DNA of 64,000 bases from an uncultured Cytophagales bacterium. Lineage in GTDB: Bacteria > Bacteroidota > Bacteroidia > Cytophagales > Thermonemataceae. This document shows, piece after piece, positions 34,679 through 43,144 of this stretch (positions are counted from its first letter, which is position 1; every line of letters begins with the position of its first letter). The DNA lies in contig CALLAC010000001.1 of assembly GCA_938002655.1 (NCBI GenBank), positions 186,001 to 250,000 of the forward strand, in the 5' to 3' direction. Made by a program: the position numbers and the translations under genes. The notes beneath the pieces are model-generated. The model saw only the letters and a list, made by a program, of their open reading frames with translations, was not told where the DNA came from and did no database searches.

Positions 34679-35953
34679 ATGTTGCAGATTTCAGCTATTC
34701 GCGAGAACCCTGAAAAAATTATTCAAGGATTACAAAAAAAGCATTTTGCCAATGCGGAAAATATCATAAAGCAACTACTAGAAATTGATATACAAAGAAG
34801 ACAAGCTCAAAAAGAGCAGGATGACACTCTGGCAGAAGCCAATCGGCTTTCCAAACAGATTGGCATTTTGATGAAAGAGGGCAAAAGAGAAGAAGCCGAG
34901 CAAATAAAAATTCAGGCAAAAAACCTTGCCGATGAAGCCAAAAAACTAGTGGAAAAAGCCTCTGAGCTAGAAAATAAACTCTACGAACTTTTGGTAACTA
35001 TTCCTAATGTACCCAGCGAGCAAGTTCCCGAAGGGAAAACAGCAGAGCAAAATGTAGTAGTGTATCAGCACGGCGAAATACCCACTTTGCCCGAAAATGC
35101 TTTGCCTCATTGGGAACTTATCGTAAAACACAACATCATTGATTTTGAACTGGGCAACAAAGTTACAGGGGCAGGATTTCCATTTTACAAAGGTAAAGGG
35201 GCAAAATTGCAACGTGCTTTGATAAACTTTTTCCTTGACGAAGCTGAAAAAGCAGGCTACTACGAAGTGCAACCGCCTATTTTGGTGAATAAAGACTCAG
35301 GCTTTGGTACAGGGCAACTGCCTGATAAAGACGGACAAATGTATTTTATCAACGCTGATGAGTTGTACCTGATTCCTACTGCCGAAGTGCCCATTACGAA
35401 CATTTATCGTGATATGATTTTAGAAATTAAGGATTTGCCCATCAAAAATGTAGGCTATACACCTTGCTTTCGGCGTGAGGCGGGCAGTTGGGGGGCAGAT
35501 GTAAGAGGGCTGAATCGTTTGCATCAGTTTGATAAGGTGGAAATTGTACAAATCCAACACCCTGAAAAATCATATCAGGCTCTGGAAGAAATGCGTTTGT
35601 ACGTGCAAGGGCTTTTAGAAAAATTGGAATTGCCTTATCGAGTGCTAAAGCTCTGCGGCGGGGATATGAGTTTTACTTCGGCTCTTACTTATGATATGGA
35701 GGTATATTCGGCGGCACAAAAAAAGTGGCTTGAAGTAAGTTCGGTGAGCAATTTTGAAAGCTATCAGGCAAATAGGCTCAAATTACGTTTCAGAGATGAA
35801 AACAAAAAAACTCAACTCTTGCATACACTCAATGGTAGTGCTTTGGCTTTACCAAGAATTGTAGCGGCAATGTTAGAAAACAACCAAACCTTGCAAGGTA
35901 TCCGTATTCCGAAAGTTTTGCACACTTACACAGGCTTTGAAATGATTGATTAA
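34679..35953 (+). CDS. serS: Serine--tRNA ligase
   Basis: SerRS charges tRNA-Ser. The 424-residue protein starts MLQISAIRENPEKI, the usual beginning. A long antiparallel coiled coil (about 28-100) grips the tRNA's variable arm. The class II core contains motif 1 region GAGFPFYKGKGAKLQ, motif 2 CFRREAGSWGADVRGLNRLHQF (in part) near 265, and motif 3 LNGSALALPRIVAAMLEN near 384. The start at 34679 is supported by the family start and by the promoter position. Confidence 0.97.
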   Translation: MLQISAIRENPEKIIQGLQKKHFANAENIIKQLLEIDIQRRQAQKEQDDTLAEANRLSKQIGILMKEGKREEAEQIKIQAKNLADEAKKLVEKASELENKLYELLVTIPNVPSEQVPEGKTAEQNVVVYQHGEIPTLPENALPHWELIVKHNIIDFELGNKVTGAGFPFYKGKGAKLQRALINFFLDEAEKAGYYEVQPPILVNKDSGFGTGQLPDKDGQMYFINADELYLIPTAEVPITNIYRDMILEIKDLPIKNVGYTPCFRREAGSWGADVRGLNRLHQFDKVEIVQIQHPEKSYQALEEMRLYVQGLLEKLELPYRVLKLCGGDMSFTSALTYDMEVYSAAQKKWLEVSSVSNFESYQANRLKLRFRDENKKTQLLHTLNGSALALPRIVAAMLENNQTLQGIRIPKVLHTYTGFEMID

Positions 35954-36030
35954 ACTATTATCAGCGGTACTTTTGTCGTTTATTCTTCTTTGTAGTATCG
36001 CAAAAGAAAATGCTCTTGTAGAAATCTTTT

Positions 36031-37410
36031 TCACAGTACTTCTGCCAATTTGCTTGCTATTTCGCTATCTATATTTTTAGCGGCTTTTTGGTAAGCATCG
36101 ATGCCTGCTCTTTCAAAAGAGGTATGTCCACCTTTGATCTCAGGTAAAGTTTGGTTAAAAATTTCCTCTTTGCTCAAATTGTCCAGAGCTCTTAAATTTA
36201 TTGAAAGGAAGGCAAAATAAATGCCACCACTTTCTATGCCTTGGCGAGTGTTGGATTCTAGTTCTAAAACAACTTCTGCTTTATCGGCACTGTTTACAAA
36301 CACATAACCTCGTTTGGTAAGAGCATTTTTGAGCTGATTGGCAAGCAGAGCTGTTTTTTGAAGATTATCCAAGTTTTTTTCTTCACTTCGTATAAATAAA
36401 GTAGGTTTTGCCAAATGGATAGTGATACTTTGCGAAGGTGAGCGAAAACTCTCTATCAAGAAATTGTAAAATTTATCCTCGCTATTCACACTAATGATTT
36501 TGGTAAGTTCGAGCGAAACTTCTAAACGGAAACTATTACGCAAACCTTCTAATTTTTCCAAAATTACACTAATTTCACCTTTTTCGGTGCTATAGTAAAT
36601 TTGTTTGTGTTGGGCATACCGAGCCAGTACAGGCATACTGCGTTGGGGTGTATTTTTGTAAGTGATTTTGAAATTTATCGAGGGTGTTCGTGTAGTTTGC
36701 TTTTTAAGCTGAACATTTGCCGAAGGTGTTTGAAAAGAGATGTTATCTAGAATTTGCTGAATACGTGTATAACTTTCGTTGGAAAGCATTACGGAGCGTC
36801 CCTGCAAATCAGCTTGTAGATTTTCGCCCCAATAATCTTTGAGAGCAAGAATTGTTTTGGCATAAAAATCAATAGCAGTGGCGGTTTGTCCTATTTTTTC
36901 ATTTTCTTCGGCTTTTTGGAAAAAATCGATAGCTACTGAAAGCGCATTTTGTTGTTTTCGGCGTTTTTGTTCGGCATATTTGCTTTTAGAAAGTCGGTAA
37001 TATACCCAATAACCCGCTTCTTGTGGATTTTCGTAAGTGTCTACAAGCTCATAATCTTCAATTTCGTTGCGAACCGTACTTTTAATAACAGACTCGTACT
37101 CGTCACGAAAGCTATTTTTTTTATCCATTTGGTAAAGTACCGATGTGCTAGAAATATTGACCTTAATCTCGGAGAGCAAGTCTTCCAAAGCACTATTTTT
37201 AGCTGATTGCTGATAATTGGGCAAACGAGTAGAGCTATAACCGATACCAATATAATATTGAGAGCTAATAGGTTTGGCTATAACCCATTCGGGTTTAGGC
37301 TTGGCTTCTATTTTATTCGTAGTTTGTTTATTTTTTCGCTTTTGCGATTGAGCCGTACAAGCCCACAAGCTAAAAGTTGAGATGAGGAGAATATGTAAAT
37401 AGCTTTTCAT
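36031..37410 (-). CDS. LPP20-like lipoprotein
   Basis: The 459-residue protein has a lipoprotein-type signal (SLWACTAQ; Cys about 18). Residues 40-155 match the LPP20 fold: PEWVIAKPISSQYYIGIGYSS, then NSALEDLLSEIKVNISS, and a regulator-like GYWVYYRLSKSKYAEQKR. After a helical section come two beta domains; the last (about 345-459) contains VVLELESNTRQG and resembles the C-terminal domain of stress-related outer-membrane lipoproteins. Its neighbour on the same strand is CsgG-like, and such pairs recur in Bacteroidota. A role in an outer-membrane assembly is inferred only. Confidence 0.7.
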   Translation of the reverse strand: MKSYLHILLISTFSLWACTAQSQKRKNKQTTNKIEAKPKPEWVIAKPISSQYYIGIGYSSTRLPNYQQSAKNSALEDLLSEIKVNISSTSVLYQMDKKNSFRDEYESVIKSTVRNEIEDYELVDTYENPQEAGYWVYYRLSKSKYAEQKRRKQQNALSVAIDFFQKAEENEKIGQTATAIDFYAKTILALKDYWGENLQADLQGRSVMLSNESYTRIQQILDNISFQTPSANVQLKKQTTRTPSINFKITYKNTPQRSMPVLARYAQHKQIYYSTEKGEISVILEKLEGLRNSFRLEVSLELTKIISVNSEDKFYNFLIESFRSPSQSITIHLAKPTLFIRSEEKNLDNLQKTALLANQLKNALTKRGYVFVNSADKAEVVLELESNTRQGIESGGIYFAFLSINLRALDNLSKEEIFNQTLPEIKGGHTSFERAGIDAYQKAAKNIDSEIASKLAEVL

Positions 37411-37463
37411 AGTTTGGAGAGGTAGTTTGTTAGGTTTTAAGACTTTTTCAATATTTTATGCCT

Positions 37464-38825
37464 TTACTTGCCAATAGCTCTATACACATCAGCAGAAACC
37501 TCGTCAGAGATTTGCCTATAAAGATTTTGCAGAAGCTCGTTGGTAGGTCTGAGTTCTCGGCGTGCTTGAAAAAGCCTATCAAAGCGATTTTTTTCGCCGC
37601 TTCCCCCAAAAACACCATTTGCATCGCCAGGGAACAGATTGCGTGTATCGCCTGGGTAAGTAGCATAGCGAACTTCGTCTTTGAGCGTTTTATTGATAAT
37701 ATTGGAGGCTAAGATACGTCCTGTTTCAGAGGAAATTAGCTGATACTCAAAAGTAAGATTGATGTCCTTGTCATTGTAATACTCGCGGTAAGAAGTACGA
37801 CGATATTTGGTTACATTCTGATATTGGTTAGTAGTAGAATTCCACTCTTTGGCTTGATAGCTTTCGTAAGCGATTTTTTCTTCGCTACGCAACCTACCTA
37901 CATTTTCTGTAAAATTGGTTACTTTGCCAATTAAAACGGCTTTTACACCGAGCAAGTTACCTACTTTGGCGGCAGTAGCTTCATCTACATTGCCCGAAAG
38001 ACCGAATTTTTGCTCATCAAGAATAGTTTGCAGATTTTCTCTATCTACTAAATCAATGAAAGGACTTTTGAGAGCCAAGATAGAAGCTACTACATTGCCC
38101 TGAATGTTTCGTTCTATGCCGTTGTAACGGGTATAGTTCTGAAAAGGAAGCACCGAAACAGTTATAGAGGCTTCTTTGCGGGCTTTTTCACGCAAAATAT
38201 TGACATCTTTGTAAGATTTATCATTTTGATAGATTTGGTCAAAATAGTAGTAGGCTTGTTTGTAATTTTTGGCTTTCATTTCAGCAAGCCCGTTTCGGTA
38301 AAGAGGTTCGTTAGCAGAGGTGCGTTTGAGGGTTTTTACATCTTTGTAATTGGGGTCTAATTTTTTGATTTCAGCTAAAATGGGGTCGGCGGCTTCAAAA
38401 TTTTCTGTAGCAAGCAAATCCACAGCTTGCTTGTAGAGAGCATCCAAATATTTAGCTTTAGATTTTTCGAAATATTCTTCGTATTGAGGAGGGGCAGAAA
38501 GTTCAATATTGTATTTGCGGACTTGGTTGGCAAATTCTTGTGCTTTGAGGTAGGCATATACGGCTCCTTTATGGTTTTCGCTTGAATGAGCTTTAAAAAC
38601 ATCTCCTAAACGATTATCATAGACAATTTGACCTGTTTTTTTGAGAGCAATTTTTGCATCAATATAATCAGGTCTGCGAGAAAGTGACTGTAAGTACATC
38701 TGCGAGGCTTCATCATACATATTGGCTTGCTCCAATTTCAAACCTTTTTTGTAGTAGCTTTTTGCTCCTGAACAAGCGTACAAAAAAGCAGAGAAGATAA
38801 AAATAATAAAACAAAATTTTTTCAT
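37464..38825 (-). CDS. TPR lipoprotein with CsgG/HfaB domain
   Basis: The 453-residue protein has a lipoprotein signal (FLYACSG; Cys about 18). TPR-like helices follow (about 24-205; KGLKLEQANMYDEASQMYLQS and YKQAYYYFDQIYQND), then a CsgG-like domain from about 210. The domain shows ITVSVLPFQNYT, VDRENLQTILDEQKFG and AAKVGNLLGVKAVLIGKV, which are standard CsgG landmarks. CsgG forms the outer-membrane pore for curli export. Here there is no CsgA/B/E/F neighbour, and members with TPR arms are common in this phylum, with unknown cargo. The LPP20-like gene follows after 53 bases. Confidence 0.82.
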   Translation of the reverse strand: MKKFCFIIFIFSAFLYACSGAKSYYKKGLKLEQANMYDEASQMYLQSLSRRPDYIDAKIALKKTGQIVYDNRLGDVFKAHSSENHKGAVYAYLKAQEFANQVRKYNIELSAPPQYEEYFEKSKAKYLDALYKQAVDLLATENFEAADPILAEIKKLDPNYKDVKTLKRTSANEPLYRNGLAEMKAKNYKQAYYYFDQIYQNDKSYKDVNILREKARKEASITVSVLPFQNYTRYNGIERNIQGNVVASILALKSPFIDLVDRENLQTILDEQKFGLSGNVDEATAAKVGNLLGVKAVLIGKVTNFTENVGRLRSEEKIAYESYQAKEWNSTTNQYQNVTKYRRTSYREYYNDKDINLTFEYQLISSETGRILASNIINKTLKDEVRYATYPGDTRNLFPGDANGVFGGSGEKNRFDRLFQARRELRPTNELLQNLYRQISDEVSADVYRAIGK

Positions 38826-38900
38826 ATATTAGCGTATGTTTTCAATAAAAATATAATAAATTATTGTGCCAAAATTGGCAATTTTTTACAAAAACACAAA

Positions 38901-38920
38901 GTTTTGTGCAGTTTTGTGCA
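38901..38920. repeat. Two tandem 10-base units in a promoter region
   Basis: GTTTTGTGCA occurs twice in a row, about 50 bases upstream of the -33 box of the 39028 gene and about 75 bases upstream of the divergent CsgG-like gene. The first copy overlaps CACAAAGTTTTGTG, an inverted sequence. It could be an operator. Confidence 0.5.
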
Positions 38921-38967
38921 GAACTTTCTTAAAAGACTCAAAAAAAACAAAAAATTTATAGATTTTT

Positions 38968-38998
38968 TTTGCAAGTTTACAGGTTTCTCCTATATTTG
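38968..38998 (+). promoter_or_regulatory. Promoter of the first DUF6089 gene
   Basis: TTTG (38968-38971) and TATATTTG (38991-38998) are 19 bases apart, giving a leader of about 25 bases to the ATG at 39028. Confidence 0.7.
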
Positions 38999-39027
38999 TG
39001 CATTGAAACATCGAAAAATAGCCACGT

Positions 39028-40032
39028 ATGAAAAAGCTGTTTTTACCTATATTTTCTTTTTGCTTGATAAGTGGGGCTTTTGCTCAAATGAAAATGGGTT
39101 CTTGGTCTATTGGTGTGGGTCTGGGAGTAGGAAACTATTTTGGTGATATTGTACCTAAAGCCAACGACTTGAGTACAGATTTGCGTTATACACGTCTAAG
39201 TCCATCTATTGATGTAGCTTATCAATTTACAGAACAATTTGCTGTCGAATTCGATGTAGCTTGGATACGGCTGATTTCCTCTGATTTTCAAACAGCAGAC
39301 CCTCGTAACGTTAGACATCGCTATCGTTTCTTGCGTAATCTGAATTTCAGAAATGATGTTTTTGAAGCAAGTATTACAGGAGAGTGGGATTTCAAACCTA
39401 CTATTGGGGGAATCTTCCGCAGACCTACGTGGCGTCCGTATATTTTTGCAGGAATTGCAGGATTCTATCACAACCCCAAAGGGATGACACCTGACGGCAG
39501 GTGGGTAGATTTGCAACCGCTGCGTACCGAAGGGCAAGGTTTACAATCTACGGCTACGCGTCCTGATGGCTCTGTTATTGAATATCCTAAAAAACCTTAT
39601 TCGCTTTTCAGTGTGGCTATTCCATTCGGGGGAGGTATTAAATACAAGTTGAATGATAATTGGGATATAGCTTTTGAGATAGGCTATCGCTTTACTTTTA
39701 CCGATTATCTTGATGATGTAAGTGGAAATTATGCTAGTGCCGCAGATTTAGCCGCTTTCAATCCTTTATCTGTGATTATGGCAAACCGTACTCTTGAGCC
39801 TCGCGATCCTATTACAGGTAACAATAGAGATTTCGACCCTGTGGTGCAAAGTACTAATGGTTATGGTGTTGATGAAATTGGTAGACCAACTGTTAATGGT
39901 TTCGGCAGAGCAGGCGACCAAAGAGGAGACCCTCGTGATAGAGATATTTATGTTGTTACTACTTTCCGTGTGCAATACTTCATGGAACAAAAAGGCGTGA
40001 GATGCCCTAAATTCCGAAGAGTAAGAAGATAA
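39028..40032 (+). CDS. DUF6089 family outer-membrane beta-barrel protein
   Basis: The 334-residue protein has a signal peptide (about 1-19, ending GAFAQ). It then shows alternating strands of a small outer-membrane barrel: SIGVGLGVGNYFGDIVPKAN near 27, PYIFAGIAGFYHNPKG near 140, PFGGGIKYKLNDNWDIAFEIGYR (in part) near 203 and the conserved RFTFTDYLDDVSG near 226. These are DUF6089 landmarks. The C-terminal RCPKFRRVRR is shared in form with the next gene (HCPTLYKVRR). Its function is unknown. Confidence 0.85.
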   Translation: MKKLFLPIFSFCLISGAFAQMKMGSWSIGVGLGVGNYFGDIVPKANDLSTDLRYTRLSPSIDVAYQFTEQFAVEFDVAWIRLISSDFQTADPRNVRHRYRFLRNLNFRNDVFEASITGEWDFKPTIGGIFRRPTWRPYIFAGIAGFYHNPKGMTPDGRWVDLQPLRTEGQGLQSTATRPDGSVIEYPKKPYSLFSVAIPFGGGIKYKLNDNWDIAFEIGYRFTFTDYLDDVSGNYASAADLAAFNPLSVIMANRTLEPRDPITGNNRDFDPVVQSTNGYGVDEIGRPTVNGFGRAGDQRGDPRDRDIYVVTTFRVQYFMEQKGVRCPKFRRVRR

Positions 40033-40058
40033 CAGAACTGTTAAATACAAAAAATTGT

Positions 40059-40090
40059 TCCCTCCCAAAACCTTGTGAGGGATTTATTTT
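40059..40090 (+). terminator. Terminator after the first DUF6089 gene
   Basis: A six-base GC-rich stem (40059-40064 with 40077-40082, TCCCTC/GAGGGA) is followed by a T-rich tail to 40090. Confidence 0.65.
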
Positions 40091-40121
40091 TTGACAAGAT
40101 TTTAGTTCTAGTATATTTTTG
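40090..40121 (+). promoter_or_regulatory. Promoter of the second DUF6089 gene and pyrR
   Basis: TTTG (40090-40093) and TATTTTTG (40114-40121) are 20 bases apart. The ATG is at 40140. The -7 box overlaps the upstream in-frame codons, supporting the 40140 start. Confidence 0.6.
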
Positions 40122-40139
40122 AACTTAAAGATTAGAAAA

Positions 40140-40862
40140 ATGCTAAAAAAAATCATTGGGCTTGTAATTTTTACAAACTTTCAAAGCTATCTACTCAGTG
40201 CTCAAAAATTTGAAATTGGAGCTTTTGCAGGAGGAATGTTTTACAGAGGAGAGATTTCTAAATTTAGTTGGCGTTCGCCTGGAGGAATGGCAGGAGCGAT
40301 GTTTCGCCAAAACTGGAATGAGGCTATCTCAACGCAATTTTCTATATGCAATGGCAATATTCAAGCAAGTGATAAGAATAACCCTGACGATGCAATTGCT
40401 CGACAAAGAGGCTTTTCTTTCAAAACCCGTATTTTTGAAATTGCTTTCGTGGGGCAGTATAATTTTTATAACTTTGGATATTTCACAGAAACTAGCCCCT
40501 GGACACCCTACATTTTTCTAGGAGTAGCGGCTTTTAATATGAGTGTCCAAAATATTGCTGATGGCACGCTTCCGCCTTATAGCCCTCTGCAATTAGCTCT
40601 TCCTTTTGGTGTAGGAACTAAATTTATGGTCAATGAAAATTGGAATATTTCAATAGAATTTGGAGCAAGAAAGACCTTTACAGATTATTTAGATGATGTA
40701 TATGTGCGTTCGGGACGAAATCCTATTCTTTTCTCAGGAAATCCGAATGATAAAGATACTTACTTCGCTCTGAATGTTGGAATTAGCTATGTATTTCAAA
40801 ATTCACATTGCCCTACACTCTACAAAGTAAGACGCAATCGTTTGAACAGATTTCTGCTCTGA
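40140..40862 (+). CDS. DUF6089 family outer-membrane protein, paralogue of the preceding gene
   Basis: The 240-residue protein has a signal peptide ending near SAQKFE. The barrel shares landmarks with the 39028 gene: IGAFAGGMFYRGEISKF, WTPYIFLGVAAFNMS, LPFGVGTKFMVNENWNISIEF (in part) and KTFTDYLDDVYV. The pair looks like an old tandem duplication, the second copy being about 95 residues shorter. The start is the ATG at 40140. The pyrR gene begins one base after the stop, so the two are in one transcript, an odd pairing of envelope and pyrimidine genes. Confidence 0.83.
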   Translation: MLKKIIGLVIFTNFQSYLLSAQKFEIGAFAGGMFYRGEISKFSWRSPGGMAGAMFRQNWNEAISTQFSICNGNIQASDKNNPDDAIARQRGFSFKTRIFEIAFVGQYNFYNFGYFTETSPWTPYIFLGVAAFNMSVQNIADGTLPPYSPLQLALPFGVGTKFMVNENWNISIEFGARKTFTDYLDDVYVRSGRNPILFSGNPNDKDTYFALNVGISYVFQNSHCPTLYKVRRNRLNRFLL

Positions 40863-40863
40863 T

Positions 40864-41406
40864 ATGCAAGCTAGAGTTATTATTCATCAAAGTCTTCTGG
40901 AAGTGATTTTACAACGCCTTTGCCAAGAGCTAATTGAAAACCATAACGATTTTCAGGAAAGCGTCTTGATTGGCGTTCAGCCCAAAGGTATTTTTGTAGC
41001 TCAACGCATAGCCTCTGCTTTGGAAAAAACATTACAAAAGCAGATACCCATAGGCTATCTGGATATTACTTTTTTCAGAGATGATTTTCGCAAGCGTGAA
41101 AAGCCAATTTCGGCAAACACTACTAAAATTGATTTTTTGATTGAGGGCAAGAAAGTTATTCTAATTGATGATGTGCTTTATACAGGGCGAACTATCAGAG
41201 CCGCTCTTGATGCTATGCTTGCCTTCGGCAGACCTCGTCTGGTAGATTTACTGGTTCTTATTGATAGAAAATATGCTCGTGATTTGCCTATTGAGGCTAA
41301 ATATGTAGGTAAGGCTGTACATACTTTCGCAAGCGAACGTGTAAAGGTTCAGCTCAAAGAACAAGGCTTTCAGCAAGATAGCATTTGGCTTGAAAAAAAT
41401 CATTGA
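40864..41406 (+). CDS. pyrR: PyrR-type uracil phosphoribosyltransferase / pyr regulator
   Basis: The 180-residue protein has the PyrR form of the PRTase fold: LIGVQPKGIFVAQRIAS near 35, LDITFFRDDFRKRE near 60, the PRPP loop VILIDDVLYTGRTIRAALDA near 99 and VLIDRKYARDLPIEAKYVGK near 135. In Firmicutes it binds pyr mRNA and also converts uracil to UMP. No pyr operon or attenuator is visible in the flanks, so in this setting salvage activity or control of distant genes is possible. It is co-transcribed with a barrel gene. Confidence 0.92.
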   Translation: MQARVIIHQSLLEVILQRLCQELIENHNDFQESVLIGVQPKGIFVAQRIASALEKTLQKQIPIGYLDITFFRDDFRKREKPISANTTKIDFLIEGKKVILIDDVLYTGRTIRAALDAMLAFGRPRLVDLLVLIDRKYARDLPIEAKYVGKAVHTFASERVKVQLKEQGFQQDSIWLEKNH

Positions 41407-41413
41407 GAAATTC

Positions 41414-41444
41414 TTGACAAGCTCACTTTTTTTGCATAATTTTG
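41414..41444 (+). promoter_or_regulatory. Promoter of tRNA-His
   Basis: TTG (41414-41416) and TAATTTTG (41437-41444) are 20 bases apart, 20 bases before the tRNA. Confidence 0.6.
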
Positions 41445-41463
41445 CACACTCAAAATAAAAAAC

Positions 41464-41538
41464 GGAGAATGTAGCTCAGTCGGTTAGAGCATCGGTTTGT
41501 GGCACCGAGGGTCGTGGGTTCGAGTCCCATCTTTCTCC
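41464..41538 (+). tRNA. tRNA-His (anticodon GTG)
   Basis: The cloverleaf has anticodon GTG at 41499-41501 and the extra G-1 (41464) opposite C73 (41538) that marks tRNA-His. The acceptor stem GAGAATG/CTTTCTC has a T-T opposition at positions 6 and 67 (41470 and 41532). CCA is not encoded. Confidence 0.95.
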
Positions 41539-41556
41539 CTAGAATAAATGGCACTG

Positions 41557-41585
41557 AAAAGATTTATGTACAACATAAATCTTTT
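41557..41585 (+). terminator. Terminator of tRNA-His
   Basis: A 13-base perfect stem (41557-41569 with 41573-41585) closes on three bases and runs into T residues. It separates the tRNA from gldF and argues against gldF frames that start inside the tRNA. Confidence 0.85.
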
Positions 41586-41633
41586 TTCTTTGCAATGATT
41601 CCAAAGCATCAATTTCAACTGCCGCTAAGAGCT

Positions 41634-42401
41634 ATGTGGATTATTTTACAAAAAGAAATTCGTTTGTTTTTTAGCTCCCTTATTGCTTATATGGTTTTGG
41701 GAGCTTTTTTAATTGCTATGGGGCTTATGGTTTGGGTATTAGATATTGGTGGGCTTACGGTGTTAAATTATGGCTATGCCGATTTGAGCAAATTTTTTTT
41801 GGTTTCACCTTTCATTTTTATGTTTTTAGTGCCTGCCATTACGATGCGTAGCTTTGCAGAAGAAAAAAAATCAGGAACAATTGAGCTACTCTATACGCGT
41901 CCGATAGGAGAGTGGAATATACTTTTAGGCAAATATACAGCATCTGTATTGTTACTTTTTTTTGCATTACTTCCTACTTTGCTGTATGTTTATTCGGTGT
42001 ACGACCTCTCTATGGTAGAAATTAAAAATAAACAAACAGGCGAAATAGTATTGAAAAATACAATGGATTTGGCAAGTATCATAGGTTCTTATCTAGCTTT
42101 GTTACTTTTAGGAGCAACTTTTACTGCTATTGGTATACTTGCTTCTTCACTCACAAAAGACCAAATTGTAGCCTTTATTTTAGCGGTTTTTTTGTGTTTT
42201 ATCTTGTATTTTGGTTTTGAAGGTATCAGTCGTATCGATGAAACTGCTGATTTTGCGTATTTTATTAAGCAAATAGGCATAGATTATCATTATACAGCAA
42301 TGAGTAAAGGTTTGATTGACTCACGCAATTTGTTTTATTTTATTGTGCTTATCGGTTTTATTCTTTTTCTTACCAAATTAAACCTTTCAAAAAGAAGTTG
42401 A
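41634..42401 (+). CDS. gldF: Gliding-motility ABC transporter permease GldF
   Basis: GldF is the membrane part of the GldAFG ABC transporter of Bacteroidota gliding motility. The 255-residue protein (from the ATG at 41634; the ATG at 41595 is an alternative) has six predicted helices. It shows the family blocks KEIRLFFSSLIAYMVLGAF, PAITMRSFAEEKKSGTIELL (in part), DQIVAFILAVFLCFILYFGF and IGIDYHYTAMSKGLIDSR. Usually gldG follows directly; here the next gene is a small unrelated secreted protein. GldA and GldG must be elsewhere or absent. Confidence 0.92.
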   Translation: MWIILQKEIRLFFSSLIAYMVLGAFLIAMGLMVWVLDIGGLTVLNYGYADLSKFFLVSPFIFMFLVPAITMRSFAEEKKSGTIELLYTRPIGEWNILLGKYTASVLLLFFALLPTLLYVYSVYDLSMVEIKNKQTGEIVLKNTMDLASIIGSYLALLLLGATFTAIGILASSLTKDQIVAFILAVFLCFILYFGFEGISRIDETADFAYFIKQIGIDYHYTAMSKGLIDSRNLFYFIVLIGFILFLTKLNLSKRS

Positions 42402-42582
42402 CGAATATTATTCAAAAAATTTAATTTTTATTACACAAAAAACTTTGCTTGCCTTTAAACGCTTTATCGTCTAAATTTTTTGTAGCAAATCTAATTCTAG
42501 CAAAAATTATTGCTATTCATCTTACTTAAATAAATTTTTTTTGAAAGTACTTTTGAAGTAAAATAAAATTTTTTAGAAAAAA

Positions 42583-42614
42583 TTTGTAAGATATCCGAAC
42601 AAGTATTACCTTTG
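42583..42614 (+). promoter_or_regulatory. Promoter of the 42.6 kb secreted-protein gene
   Basis: TTTG (42583-42586) and TACCTTTG (42607-42614) are 20 bases apart, an exact match to the Bacteroidota form. The upstream TTG start would lie inside the -7 box, so the ATG at 42636 is the start. The rest of 42402-42582 shows no recognisable feature. Confidence 0.75.
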
Positions 42615-42635
42615 CAAGGTAAATCTGTAAAAAAA

Positions 42636-43109
42636 ATGAAATCGATTTATATACTTGTAGTCGTTACTTTTTTTCTATTCTTTAATGCCCAAAGCGGTGA
42701 AATTCAGTATCAACCTGTAAAAGGTTATACTTTTGTAGGCGACGACCAAGATATGTGCCAGCTTTTTTACATTATTCACAGCGAACAAGAATGGAATATG
42801 CTATTTAAGCCATATCCTGGGCATTATGTAAAAGAAATTACAAACATTGATTGGCAAAAATACAATGCTATCGCTACTGTAAAAACAGGTAAAGATGCTT
42901 GGCGTTTAGAAGCTAAACGCTTGGAGTTGGACGAAGGAGAGTTTATTTTTGAATACGAAGCTCAAAAAACTGACGAAGGTTTGAGCTGGAAAAATGCAAC
43001 TCCCCTTGTAATTATTGCTCCCAAAAAGAACTGCAGAGCAGTACAATTCGTAGAAAATGGACGAATGATTAAAAAGTTACAAAATTTTTCAAGTAAGAGA
43101 GATTTCTAA
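42636..43109 (+). CDS. Small secreted protein of unknown function
   Basis: The 157-residue protein has a signal peptide (about 1-20) and a beta-rich body. HSEQEWNMLF near 47 followed by ITNIDWQKYNAIATVKTGK near 65 weakly resembles the pattern of PrcB-type protease-complex proteins (an EW motif, then a strand with Asp-Trp/Phe), but the match is too thin to name it. Two Cys (in DMCQLF and KNCRAV) could form a disulfide in the periplasm. It has its own promoter and a hairpin after the stop. Confidence 0.75.
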   Translation: MKSIYILVVVTFFLFFNAQSGEIQYQPVKGYTFVGDDQDMCQLFYIIHSEQEWNMLFKPYPGHYVKEITNIDWQKYNAIATVKTGKDAWRLEAKRLELDEGEFIFEYEAQKTDEGLSWKNATPLVIIAPKKNCRAVQFVENGRMIKKLQNFSSKRDF

Positions 43110-43118
43110 AAAATAAAA

Positions 43119-43138
43119 AAGGCAGATTTTTCTGCCTT
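43119..43138. terminator. Bidirectional hairpin
   Basis: An eight-base stem AAGGCAGA/TCTGCCTT with a TTTT loop lies between convergent genes ending at 43109 and 43145, with an A-run on one side and T-rich sequence on the other. Confidence 0.75.
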
Positions 43139-43144
43139 CTTCTT

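Noticed and set aside
41499-41633. Longer gldF frame starting inside tRNA-His
   Set aside because: The start overlaps the tRNA and the frame crosses the tRNA's strong terminator; the family begins at about 41634.
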